This document shows positions 15,162-22,939 of a DNA stretch of 27,660 nucleotides, piece by piece. The first letter of the stretch is position 1. Each line of letters starts with the position of its first letter. The DNA comes from CAKZKT01 sp034434235 (lineage in GTDB: Bacteria > Chloroflexota > Anaerolineae > CG2-30-64-16): assembly GCA_034434235.1 (NCBI GenBank), contig DAOTZV010000206.1, positions 1-27,660 on the forward strand, read 5' to 3'. Below the pieces are notes generated by a model. The model was not told the origin of the DNA. It searched no databases and saw nothing but the letters and a program-made list of their open reading frames with translations. The translations under genes were made by a program, and so were the position numbers.

Positions 15162-16223
15162 ATGGGCCTCAACGTGGCCGTGTTGGCCAACTTGAAGCGG
15201 AACGCGCCCAGGTATCCGGGCATGCCGCCGGATGCCTGGGCCGATCTCGATTCGGACGTCACGGTGAACGCGATCGTCGCGGCGCTGGAGGCGCGGGGGC
15301 ATCGCGCCATCTTCCTGGAAGGCAACCTGTCGCTGATCGAGACGTTGCCCAGATTCAAGCCCGACATCTGCTTCAACATCTGCGAAGGGCATTGGGGCGA
15401 TAGCCGCGAGGCGCACATCCCCGCGCTGTTGGAGATGATGCGCATTCCCTACACCGGCAGCGGCGTGCTCACCCTGGCGTTGACCCTCGACAAGCCGATG
15501 ACGAAGCGCGTGTTGGCCTTCCAGGGCCTGCCGACGCCGGCGTTTCAGGTCTTCGAGCGCGTGGACGAACCGCTCGACGACGACCTGACCTTCCCCCTCT
15601 TCGTCAAGCCGAGCCGGGAGGGGACCGGCATGGGCGTCAGCGGCAGCTCGATCGTGCACACCGAGGCCGAGCTGCGCGAACGGCTGGCCGAGCAGTTCGC
15701 GCGCTACCAGCAGCCGATCCTGGTGGAACGCTTCATTCGCGGCCGCGAGGTCACCGTGGGCGTGCTCGGCAACCTGAAAGGGCCGGTGGCCCGGCGCATG
15801 CCCGACGACGAGGCGGCCGATCGCATCTGGGCCGGATTGCAATTCTTGCCGGCCCTGGAGGTGGACTTCCAGAAGTATCCGGCCAGCGAGGGCGGGGTAT
15901 ACACGAACCGCATGAAGACCGAATGGGCGCATGACTTCCATTACTTCTGCCCGGCGCCCCTCTCGGCCGCGCAGTGGGATCGCCTGCGCTGGTTGACCGC
16001 GGCGGTCTTCCGCGTGACCGGCTGCGTGGATGTCGCGCGCGTGGACTTTCGCCTGGATGCCGACGACGGCGACAAGCCGTACATCCTGGAAGTGAATCCT
16101 CTGCCGGGCCTCTATCCCGGACTGAGCGATCTGGTGCTGGAGGCCGCGGCGATGGGCATGAGCTACGAGACCCTGATCAACACCATCCTGGAGGTCGCCT
16201 GCGCCCGACACGGCCTCATCTGA
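15162..16223 (+). CDS. ATP-grasp ligase related to D-Ala-D-Ala ligase
   Basis: A 353-residue ATP-grasp enzyme forming an amide (or similar) bond through an acyl-phosphate. Seen: IPYTGSGV followed by LDKPMTKRVL and GLPTPAF, the ATP-binding FPLFVKPSREGTGMGVS, QPILVERFIRGREVTVGVLG, and the metal site DFRLD then LEVNPLPGL. These match D-Ala-D-Ala ligases. However, the N-terminal Glu/Ser motif that binds the first D-Ala is absent (it starts NVAVLANLKRNAPRYPG), and the ligase 'HGxxGEDG' is replaced by CEGHWGDSREAHI. The substrate is therefore probably not D-Ala. Start ATG 15162 is the only sensible one; AGGAG lies 11 bases upstream, in the end of kamA. Direct linkage to kamA suggests beta-lysine as an amine or acyl partner (inference). 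Confidence 0.85.
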   Translation: MGLNVAVLANLKRNAPRYPGMPPDAWADLDSDVTVNAIVAALEARGHRAIFLEGNLSLIETLPRFKPDICFNICEGHWGDSREAHIPALLEMMRIPYTGSGVLTLALTLDKPMTKRVLAFQGLPTPAFQVFERVDEPLDDDLTFPLFVKPSREGTGMGVSGSSIVHTEAELRERLAEQFARYQQPILVERFIRGREVTVGVLGNLKGPVARRMPDDEAADRIWAGLQFLPALEVDFQKYPASEGGVYTNRMKTEWAHDFHYFCPAPLSAAQWDRLRWLTAAVFRVTGCVDVARVDFRLDADDGDKPYILEVNPLPGLYPGLSDLVLEAAAMGMSYETLINTILEVACARHGLI

Positions 16224-16362
16224 GCCGTTACGCGCCCTGCTCAAACTTGCACAACTTGACGAATTGTGGCATTCTCCAAGCCGCCAATTATAAAAAGACA
16301 ATGTCGGGGCGACGAGCCTGTGCCCCGCATGTGGATCTAATCCCAATGGGAGGGGAAACGCC

Positions 16363-16686
16363 ATGACCGTCAAAGTATTCTGTAAACTGGCCGACTGCGT
16401 GAACTGGGACAACGGTCTATGCGGCGCCGAAGAGATTCGCATTGACCGCGAGGGCTATTGCGCGACCTACGAAGAGATTCCGGAAGAGGCCGACGAACTC
16501 GATATCACCGAGCACGCCGAAGATTTGACCTGGGAAGACGAAGAGGAAGAGGAGCTGGAGCTGGAAGAGCTGGAAGAAGAAGAGTGGGAAGACCTCGACG
16601 AAGAAGAGGAAGAGGAAGAGGACGAAGAAGACCTCGATGATCTGGATGCCTGGTCATCCGAAGGGCCCAGCCGGGGCCGGCGGTAG
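16363..16686 (+). CDS. small protein with DUF1540-like four-Cys head and Glu/Asp tail
   Basis: A 107-residue protein in two parts. Residues 1-36 contain Cys7, Cys12, Cys20 and Cys33 (C-x4-C-x7-C-x12-C) in a frame like DUF1540 (CKLADCVNWDNGLCGAEEI), probably a small metal site. Residues 38-95 are almost pure Glu/Asp with a few Leu/Trp, followed by a basic end (PSRGRR). The acidic part is encoded by GAA/GAG/GAC repeats and is likely disordered. A GGGAGGGG ribosome site lies about 8 bases before the ATG. It follows the ATP-grasp gene after 139 bases containing an AT-rich run (AATTATAAAAAG, 16286-16297) but no clear -35, so it may be cotranscribed or separate. Function unknown. Confidence 0.8.
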   Translation: MTVKVFCKLADCVNWDNGLCGAEEIRIDREGYCATYEEIPEEADELDITEHAEDLTWEDEEEEELELEELEEEEWEDLDEEEEEEEDEEDLDDLDAWSSEGPSRGRR

Positions 16687-16723
16687 TAGTCGGCCGCGCA
16701 CATGCGGCTTGTTGTTTCGACGT

Positions 16724-16745
16724 GCCCGCGCCATATGGCGCGGGC
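16724..16745. terminator. terminator-like hairpin after the acidic-protein gene
   Basis: GCCCGCGCC (16724-16732), loop ATAT, GGCGCGGGC (16737-16745): a perfect 9-base GC stem followed by CTTGTG. The weak U-run means termination may be partial. It separates the kamA region from the rho promoter 20 bases further on. Confidence 0.6.
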
Positions 16746-16765
16746 CTTGTGCGTTTGCGCGTTAT

Positions 16766-16794
16766 TTGACTTGTGTCGGTGCTTGTGGTATAGT
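16766..16794 (+). promoter_or_regulatory. strong promoter upstream of rho
   Basis: TTGACT (16766-16771), a 17-base spacer ending in TGG, and TATAGT (16789-16794): near-consensus -35 and extended -10. The expected transcript start is near 16801, about 365 bases before the rho ATG. Confidence 0.8.
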
Positions 16795-17167
16795 GATACT
16801 GCTTGAGCGTTTTCATTCCATGTCCTCGCTCCTTGCCCCGGGCGATCGTTTACCGTCTGTCGAATGAACCTTTGTGGCCCTTGAGGGATAGGATAGCAAG
16901 GACATGCAAGATCGTCCACATTTTGGACTTTATCCTCAGTCTGGTTGTTATTCCTGAAACCCGATCAGCGCGATCGCCGCTCTCTGCCGCCGTTCTCGGG
17001 GGCGCCGGTCGGTATTATCCCATGACATAGGATCGTCACATCAATATCATCGCCTGGCCATCCGACAGGCTCGTTGATTGCCTCTATTCGGCCTCGCGCG
17101 CATAGAGCATGACTCCCGGGTTGGCGGTCGCGCGCGGCAGCCTGGCGCATAAAATGGAGCACACGAC
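16795..17167 (+). promoter_or_regulatory. long untranslated leader of rho
   Basis: No convincing gene lies in these roughly 370 bases; the open frames here have no ribosome site and no family resemblance. A possible long-range stem joins CATGTCCT (16819-16826) with AGGACATG (16899-16906). The region is less GC-rich than its neighbours in places (around 16915-16960). Autoregulation of rho by premature Rho-dependent termination in its leader is known in E. coli, so a similar role is plausible but is only inferred here. Confidence 0.45.
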
Positions 17168-18424
17168 ATGAATATCGCTGAACTTGAAGCGAAAACCCTC
17201 ACAGAATTGCAGGATATGGCGCGTTCGATGGGTGTGACCGGCTACACGCGCCTGAAAAAATACGATCTCATCATGCGCCTGCTCAAAGCCGAGACGGAAG
17301 CGCAGGGCCTGATCTTCGGCGGCGGCACGTTGGAAATCATCCAGGACGGCATCGGATTCCTGCGGGCCGACAAGCGGATGAACCCCGGACCCGATGACGT
17401 CTATATCTCGCAGAGCCAGATCCGGCGCTTCGGCTTGCGCACCGGCGACTTCGTAGTCGGCCAGGTGCGGCCGCCCAAGGAATCGGAGAAGTACTACGGC
17501 CTGCTCAAGGTCGAAGCGGTCAACGGGCTGGATCCCGAAGAGGCCAAAAAGCGGCCCAAGTTCGAGGACCTGACCCCCATCTTCCCCAACCAGCAACTGG
17601 TGTTGGAAACACAACCCTCCATCCTGGCGACCCGTTTGATAGACCTGGTGGCGCCGATCGGCCGCGGCCAGCGCGGCCTGATCGTCTCGCCGCCCAAGGC
17701 CGGCAAGACCACCATCTTGAAGCAGATCGCCAACGGCATCACCACCAACTACAACGACATCTATCTGATGGTGTTGCTGATCGGCGAGCGGCCGGAGGAA
17801 GTGACCGACATGGATCGGTCGGTCGAGGCCGAGGTGCTCAGCTCGACCTTCGACGAGCCGGTCCAATCGCACGTGCGCGTGGCCGAGATGGGGCTGGAGC
17901 GGGCCAAGCGCCTGGTCGAGGCCGAACGGGATGTGGTGATCCTGCTCGACTCCATCACCCGCTTGACGCGCGCCTACAACCTGACCGTGCCCGCTTCGGG
18001 CCGCACGCTGTCGGGCGGCATTGATCCGGCCGCGCTCTATCCGCCCAAGCATTTCTTCGGTGCGGCCCGCAAGATCGAAGAGGGCGGCAGCTTGACGATC
18101 ATCGCCACCTGCCTGGTGGATACCGGCAGCCGCATGGACGACGTGATCTACGAGGAGTTCAAGGGCACCGGCAACATGGAGCTGCATCTCGACCGCCGGC
18201 TGGCCGAACGCCGCATCTTCCCGGCCCTCGACATCGTCCGCTCGGGCACGCGGCGCGAGGAGCTGCTGTTGCCGCCCGAGACCCTCAACCGCGTCTGGAC
18301 GTTGCGCCGCATGATAGACATGTTGCGCCAGACCGGCGAAGATCCGCTGGAGCCGGTGCTGGAGCGCTTGCGCCGCACGCGCAACAACAAGGTCTTCCTG
18401 GAAACCCTGTCGCAGAACATCTGA
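17168..18424 (+). CDS. rho: transcription termination factor Rho
   Basis: A 418-residue hexameric RNA helicase that ends transcription at Rho-dependent sites. Domains in order: the N-terminal helical RHO_N region (LEAKTLTELQDMARSMGV, 7-24), the cold-shock-like RNA-binding domain (about 47-120, GGGTLEIIQDGIGFLR), then the RecA-type ATPase with Walker A (PPKAGKTT, residues 175-182), LMVLLIGERPEEVTDM, Walker B (VVILLDSITR), GGIDPAALYPPKHFFGAAR and the C-terminal ELLLPPETL. The length is near E. coli Rho (419), with no insertion in the RNA-binding domain, unlike the large inserts of many Actinobacteria. GGAG lies 8-9 bases before the ATG. The M23 peptidase gene follows after 38 bases, probably cotranscribed. 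Confidence 0.97.
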   Translation: MNIAELEAKTLTELQDMARSMGVTGYTRLKKYDLIMRLLKAETEAQGLIFGGGTLEIIQDGIGFLRADKRMNPGPDDVYISQSQIRRFGLRTGDFVVGQVRPPKESEKYYGLLKVEAVNGLDPEEAKKRPKFEDLTPIFPNQQLVLETQPSILATRLIDLVAPIGRGQRGLIVSPPKAGKTTILKQIANGITTNYNDIYLMVLLIGERPEEVTDMDRSVEAEVLSSTFDEPVQSHVRVAEMGLERAKRLVEAERDVVILLDSITRLTRAYNLTVPASGRTLSGGIDPAALYPPKHFFGAARKIEEGGSLTIIATCLVDTGSRMDDVIYEEFKGTGNMELHLDRRLAERRIFPALDIVRSGTRREELLLPPETLNRVWTLRRMIDMLRQTGEDPLEPVLERLRRTRNNKVFLETLSQNI

Positions 18425-18462
18425 GCAGGAGGCCATCCCTTGAACGGAGCACGGCCGCGCTG

Positions 18463-19557
18463 ATGCGCGATGAGATAGTCGAACCGGACTTAACCCCCAT
18501 TCCCCCGGAGGAGTGGGGGCCGGGATACCGCCTCTGGAACTCCATACGAGTGCTGCTCGGGCAACGCGGCCCCGAAGGCACCACCTCGCTCGTGCGCATG
18601 GCCTCGCACCTGGTGATCCTGCTGATCGCCATCGCGGTCCTGCTGATCAGCCGCGTCGAATTGCCTCGCTGGGAGATCGTCGAAGCCCAACAGGACATCG
18701 CAACCTCCGCAGAGCCCGAAGCGCAGGCGGCGGCCGCGCCGCGCGAAGCGGCGGCCGCCGGGGCGCTGGTGCGCGCGGCCGTGCCGTTCACGCTGATCCC
18801 CGACCGGCCGCGGCTGGCGATCATCACCCACACGGTCGAGGCGGGCGATACCCTCTCCGGCATCGCCGAAAAGTACAACATCAGCGTCGAAACGCTGATG
18901 TGGGCGAACAACCTGGAACAAAACCCCGATCTGTTGCGGCTGGGCCAGGAGCTCGTCGTGTTGCCGGTCAACGGGGTGTATCACACCGTGCAGAGCGGCG
19001 ACACGGTGGAGAGCGTCGCAAAGAAATACACGGCGAAGCCGGAAGACATCGTGAAGTTCCCGCTCAACAATCTGAATCCGAAGAACCCTACCCTGGTCGT
19101 GGGACAGAAGATCGTGGTGCCGGGCGGCAGCAAGCCCTACATTGCGCGACAGGTGCAGATCTACAGCGGGCCGGTGCCCCAGGGTGCGAGCCGGGGCTCA
19201 GGCCGGCTGATCTGGCCGGCATCGGGCGCCATCACCCAGGGCTACTACTGGTACCATCGCGCCATTGACATCGGATCGTACGTCGGCAATCCGGTGCGCG
19301 CGGCCGATTCGGGCTATGTAGTGGTGGCCGGCTGGAGCGATGTGGGTTACGGATATTACGTCGTGCTGGATCACGGCAACGGCATCCAGACCCTCTACGC
19401 CCATTTGAGCCGTTTCTTCGTCAACGCGGGCGATTCGGTGGGCCAGGGGACGGTGATCGGCCATGTCGGTTCTACCGGCAACTCGACCGGCCCTCACCTC
19501 CATTTCGAGGTGCGCCGCGGGGGCGTACAACAGAATCCCTTCAACTACCTCCCATAA
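18463..19557 (+). CDS. membrane-anchored LysM/M23 peptidoglycan hydrolase
   Basis: A 364-residue protein with a cytoplasmic start, one membrane helix (about 46-63), an Ala-rich linker, two LysM domains that bind peptidoglycan (about 122-168 and 172-220; both start HTV..GDT), and a C-terminal M23 endopeptidase domain. Zinc and catalytic residues: His265 and Asp269 in YHRAIDIG, His314 in LYAHLS, His345 and His347 in GPHLHFEV. All M23 residues are present, so it should be an active cell-wall endopeptidase or a divisome-type hydrolase rather than an inactive EnvC/NlpD-like activator. ATG 18463 has only a distant GGAG (about 13 bases); there is no better start in frame. It follows rho by 38 bases. 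Confidence 0.92.
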   Translation: MRDEIVEPDLTPIPPEEWGPGYRLWNSIRVLLGQRGPEGTTSLVRMASHLVILLIAIAVLLISRVELPRWEIVEAQQDIATSAEPEAQAAAAPREAAAAGALVRAAVPFTLIPDRPRLAIITHTVEAGDTLSGIAEKYNISVETLMWANNLEQNPDLLRLGQELVVLPVNGVYHTVQSGDTVESVAKKYTAKPEDIVKFPLNNLNPKNPTLVVGQKIVVPGGSKPYIARQVQIYSGPVPQGASRGSGRLIWPASGAITQGYYWYHRAIDIGSYVGNPVRAADSGYVVVAGWSDVGYGYYVVLDHGNGIQTLYAHLSRFFVNAGDSVGQGTVIGHVGSTGNSTGPHLHFEVRRGGVQQNPFNYLP

Positions 19558-19612
19558 CCCATCCGACCTGAGACCACACATGGCCATGGCGCAAGCCTCC
19601 GGCCCGTGGCGC

Positions 19613-19651
19613 AAGCCTCCGGCTTGCGTACCAGGCACAAGCCGGAGGCTT
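19613..19651. terminator. bidirectional terminator-like hairpin with a duplicated left arm
   Basis: AAGCCTCCGGCTTG (19613-19626) and its perfect reverse complement (19638-19651) enclose an 11-base loop, between the stops of the convergent M23 and PBP genes. The left arm is part of a 17-base direct repeat, TGGCGCAAGCCTCCGGC, at 19587-19603 and 19607-19623. The GCAAGCCTCCGGC core looks like yet another REP family. Confidence 0.7.
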
Positions 19652-19654
19652 CTG

Positions 19655-22600
19655 TTACGGTTTCGATGCGGGGGGCGTCGAAGAGGCCGTCGGCGTCAAC
19701 GAATTCGTTGCTGTCGGCGTCAACGAATTCGTTGCTGTCGGCGTCGGTGTATTCGTTGCCCTCGGCGTCAACGTATTCGTTGACACAGGCGTCGGTGTAT
19801 TCGTTGACACGGCCGTCGGTGTATTCGTTGACACGGCCGTCGGTGTATTCGTTGCCCTCGGCGTCAACGTATTCGTTGACACGGCCGTCGGTGTATTCGT
19901 TGCCACGGTCACGTAGGCCACGTTAGAGATGGCCACCGGATAATCGGGGAGGGCGGCGTCATACGCGGCCAGCCGCACCGAAAAATCATGCACATCGTGT
20001 AGCTGCGCCGTCGCCGCGGTATCCCATTCGGCCAACCGCCCCTCGAAATCTCCGCTGTTTGGCCCCGCGAGCGTGCCCCAACCGATGGGACTGGGTCCCA
20101 CGCCGTACTCCACCCGCCAGGTGAGCGGCTCGGGCAGATGTACCCGGCCCATCACCGCCACCACGCCGGCCAACCGTTCGCCGTTGACGGGCGCGTCGAG
20201 GCGCAGCTCGGGCCGGAACGCGTAAGTCGGCAACTCGATGGCCGGCTGCGGGATGCCGTGCGCCTCGGCCCAGGCGCGATATTTGGGCGGGAAAAGCATC
20301 AGGTCCCGCTCCTCGATGCGGTCGGCCGGCGTGAGCTCGGTCGCCAGCTTGCCCGTCACCCGGTCAATGCGCACGCGCTGATACAGGTCGTACTGCGCGG
20401 GCAACGGCCCCTGGTTCGCGGCAAACACCTCCTCGCGCTGCTTCGGACACGCCACGCTGGGCAACGTGCCCGTGTCGGCACACACCTTGATCCGCATGAT
20501 CCCCGGCGGCTCGACGAACGGCTGGGCCGGCTTTCCCTGCAAGCTGCGTTGCATCACATTGTGCCAGATGGGCGCCGCGCCGATCGTGCCCGCGATCTTC
20601 TGCATCGGCTTGTAGTCGGCATTGCCCACCCAGACGCCAACCGCCAGATCGGGCGTATAGCCGACCGTCCAGGCGTCGCGGTAGTCGTTGGTGGTGCCGG
20701 TCTTGGCGGCCGCGGGGCGGTCGGGCAGGCTGAGCAGCGCGGCCGAGCTGCCGAACATCGGCCGCCGCGCCTCCAGATCCGCCAGGATCGAAGTGATCAG
20801 GTACACGTGTTGCGGATTGAGCACGCGCTGCGCGGGGCCGGGCGTCACGGGCCGGGCCGCGGTGCCGCGCGCGGCGCGACAGGCCGCCACCGTCTCCGCG
20901 GCGTTGCCGCGCCAGATCACCAGGCCGTCGGCATCCAGCACGCACGCGATCGGATCGGTTGGCACGCGCACCCCGGCGTTCGCCAGCACCGCGTAGGCAG
21001 CGGTCATCTCCAGCAGGGTCACCTCGCCCCCGCCGAGCGTCAACGACAGGCCGTAGTCGTCGCGCGTCAGCGTGGTGATGCCCACCCGCCGGGCCATCTC
21101 CTTCAACCGCTCGATGCCCACATGCTCCAGCGCCTTGACGGCCGGGATGTTGTAGGAATTGGCCAGCGCCGAACGCACGCTGACCAGGCCGTGTTCCTTG
21201 CCGTCGTAGTTCGTGGGCACGTAGGGCGGCCGGTTGCCGTCGGGGAACTCGGTGCGCACGTCCATGATCGCCGTGGCCGGCGTCCAGTAGCCCGGCGGCT
21301 CGATGGCGCTGATCTGCGGCGACTTCTCGGCGGCCGGGTCCGGGTTCACGGCCGCGGGCATCTCGAACGCGGCCAGATAGGTGAACGGCTTGATGGCCGA
21401 GCCGGGCTGTCGCGGGGCAAGCGCCATGTTGATCTGGCCGCTGATCTGTTCGTTGTAGAAGTCGGCGCTGCCCACCATGGCCAGGATCTCGCCGGTGTTG
21501 GGGCGAATGGCCACCAGCGCGGCGTTCCCCGCAGCCTGGGGCGCCAGCGCCTTGACCTGCTTCGCCACCTCCTCCTCGGCGATGGCCTGGATGTGCGGGT
21601 CGAGGGTGGTGTGGATGCGCAGGCCGCCCTTCGCCAACAGCTCCGGGCCAAGCCTCTTTTCGATTTGCCCGCGCACGTACTGGACGAAATGCGGATGCCG
21701 CGAAGTATAGGTCTGGCGCAACGGCTTGAGGACGATCGGCGCCTGCCAGGCGGCATCGGCCTGCGCGGCCGTGATCGCGCCGTGGCGCACCATCAGGCTC
21801 AAGACGGCCCCCTGCCGACGCTTGACCGGCCCAGGGGTTCCGTCGGCGTTCCACAGCCGCGTGTACGGATCGTAGTACGCGGGCGCCTGCGGCAGGCCGG
21901 CGAGCAGCGCGGCCTCGGCCAGCGTCAGATCGGCCGCGCGCTTGCCGAAGTAGGTCTCGGCCGCCGCTTCGATGCCGTAGGCCAGGTTGCCGTAATAGAT
22001 CTCGTTGAGATAGATCTCCAGCACCTTGTCCTTGGGGTAACGCCGCGTGATCTCGGCCGCCAGGACCGCCTCCTTGATCTTGCGCGCCAGCGTCCGCTCG
22101 GAAGACAGGAAAGTCAGCTTGACCAGTTGCTGGGTGATCGTGCTGCCGCCGGGGGTCGCCTCCAGGTCGTGATAGCGGATCGCGTAGTAGATCGCGCGCG
22201 CGATGCCGACCGGATCCACGCCCGGATGCTCGTAGAAGTTCGGGTCCTCGGTGGCGATGGTGGCCGCCTTCAGGTAGGGCGAGATGGCGTCCAGCGACAC
22301 GGCCGTGCGCCGGCCGTAATTCGGGTCGGCCACCTCGTTCAACAGATTGCCCTCGCGGTCGTAGATCAGGGTCGAGTTGAAATGACTGGCCCGCGCCTGA
22401 AGCTCTTCGGGCGCGGGCAACGCGGCCGCGATGCTGGCGTAGCCCACCAGCCCGATGCCGACGATCAACAGGCCGAGCGCCGCGCCCAGGAGGAGCGGCA
22501 AGAGCACGCTCCAACATCCGGCGCGGCGGCCGGCATCGGCCGGCCGGCCGCGGGCGCCGGGCGTGGACGCGCGAGGCGCCGCCGCGGGCGCGGCCGGCCG

Positions 22601-22933
22601 GGGCGGTGGCGCGGCCGCAACCACTGCCTGCGGCTGCGGCGTCGGCGCGGCCGGTTGAGCCGACACCCCCGGTCGGGCCGGCGTCGCAGCCTGGGGTTGG
22701 CTCCCGGCGTCGGGCCGTGCGGGGATCCCCGCCGCCGGCCGACCCGGCAGCGGGGGCGTGGCCGGCCGGCCGGGCCGCGGCAAGGCCGCGCGATCATACA
22801 CGCGCGGCCCGACCGGCGGCGTTGCGGAACGGCCGGCGGCGGATGGTCGCTGGGGGGCTGGCGGCTCTGCGGCCGGCGGCGAACCGCCCGCCTGCGGCCG
22901 GCTGCCCCATTCATCGGATGGATTTCGCGTCAT
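19655..22933 (-). CDS. class A penicillin-binding protein (GT51 + transpeptidase)
   Basis: A 1092-residue bifunctional peptidoglycan synthase. Order: a cytoplasmic, Pro/Ala-rich disordered N-terminus (1-138), a membrane helix (about 141-168), GT51 glycosyltransferase (catalytic Glu229 in ATEDPNFYEHPG, GGSTITQQL at 262-270, EIYLNEIYYG, AALLAGLPQAP), transpeptidase (nucleophile Ser512 and Lys515 in GSAIKPF, SYN at 593-595, KTG at 744-746), an Ig-like extracellular domain (about 910-1005), and a Thr/Pro/Asn tail of nine 8-residue repeats. Both active sites are complete. At almost 1100 residues it is longer than most PBP1A proteins because of the two disordered ends. The gene lies 6 bases after the UPF0316 gene, same direction; its GAAGG site overlaps that gene's stop. 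Confidence 0.95.
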   Translation of the reverse strand: MTRNPSDEWGSRPQAGGSPPAAEPPAPQRPSAAGRSATPPVGPRVYDRAALPRPGRPATPPLPGRPAAGIPARPDAGSQPQAATPARPGVSAQPAAPTPQPQAVVAAAPPPRPAAPAAAPRASTPGARGRPADAGRRAGCWSVLLPLLLGAALGLLIVGIGLVGYASIAAALPAPEELQARASHFNSTLIYDREGNLLNEVADPNYGRRTAVSLDAISPYLKAATIATEDPNFYEHPGVDPVGIARAIYYAIRYHDLEATPGGSTITQQLVKLTFLSSERTLARKIKEAVLAAEITRRYPKDKVLEIYLNEIYYGNLAYGIEAAAETYFGKRAADLTLAEAALLAGLPQAPAYYDPYTRLWNADGTPGPVKRRQGAVLSLMVRHGAITAAQADAAWQAPIVLKPLRQTYTSRHPHFVQYVRGQIEKRLGPELLAKGGLRIHTTLDPHIQAIAEEEVAKQVKALAPQAAGNAALVAIRPNTGEILAMVGSADFYNEQISGQINMALAPRQPGSAIKPFTYLAAFEMPAAVNPDPAAEKSPQISAIEPPGYWTPATAIMDVRTEFPDGNRPPYVPTNYDGKEHGLVSVRSALANSYNIPAVKALEHVGIERLKEMARRVGITTLTRDDYGLSLTLGGGEVTLLEMTAAYAVLANAGVRVPTDPIACVLDADGLVIWRGNAAETVAACRAARGTAARPVTPGPAQRVLNPQHVYLITSILADLEARRPMFGSSAALLSLPDRPAAAKTGTTNDYRDAWTVGYTPDLAVGVWVGNADYKPMQKIAGTIGAAPIWHNVMQRSLQGKPAQPFVEPPGIMRIKVCADTGTLPSVACPKQREEVFAANQGPLPAQYDLYQRVRIDRVTGKLATELTPADRIEERDLMLFPPKYRAWAEAHGIPQPAIELPTYAFRPELRLDAPVNGERLAGVVAVMGRVHLPEPLTWRVEYGVGPSPIGWGTLAGPNSGDFEGRLAEWDTAATAQLHDVHDFSVRLAAYDAALPDYPVAISNVAYVTVATNTPTAVSTNTLTPRATNTPTAVSTNTPTAVSTNTPTPVSTNTLTPRATNTPTPTATNSLTPTATNSLTPTASSTPPASKP
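19685..19900 (-). repeat. nine tandem 24-bp units encoding the PBP Thr/Pro tail
   Basis: The coding strand reads nine successive 8-residue units: TNTPTAVS, TNTLTPRA, then variants ending with TNSLTPTA twice. Unit boundaries are exact at the DNA level (24 bases), with near-identical copies next to each other, as expected for recent slippage or unequal exchange. Confidence 0.9.
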
Positions 22934-22939
22934 AGGCCT

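Noticed and set aside
15162..16223. Calling the ATP-grasp gene ddl (D-Ala-D-Ala ligase)
   Set aside because: The ATP-binding core fits, but the N-terminal D-Ala-binding motif and HGxxGEDG are missing, and the neighbour is kamA; a general ATP-grasp call is safer.
16363..16686. Calling the acidic small protein a LysW-type amino-group carrier
   Set aside because: It lacks the CPxC zinc pairs and the C-terminal EDWGE of LysW, and no LysX/ArgX-like set is present; kept only as a speculative finding.
19685..19900. CRISPR-like array
   Set aside because: The regular 24-bp units are in frame inside the PBP gene, have no unique spacers, and encode a Thr/Pro tail.
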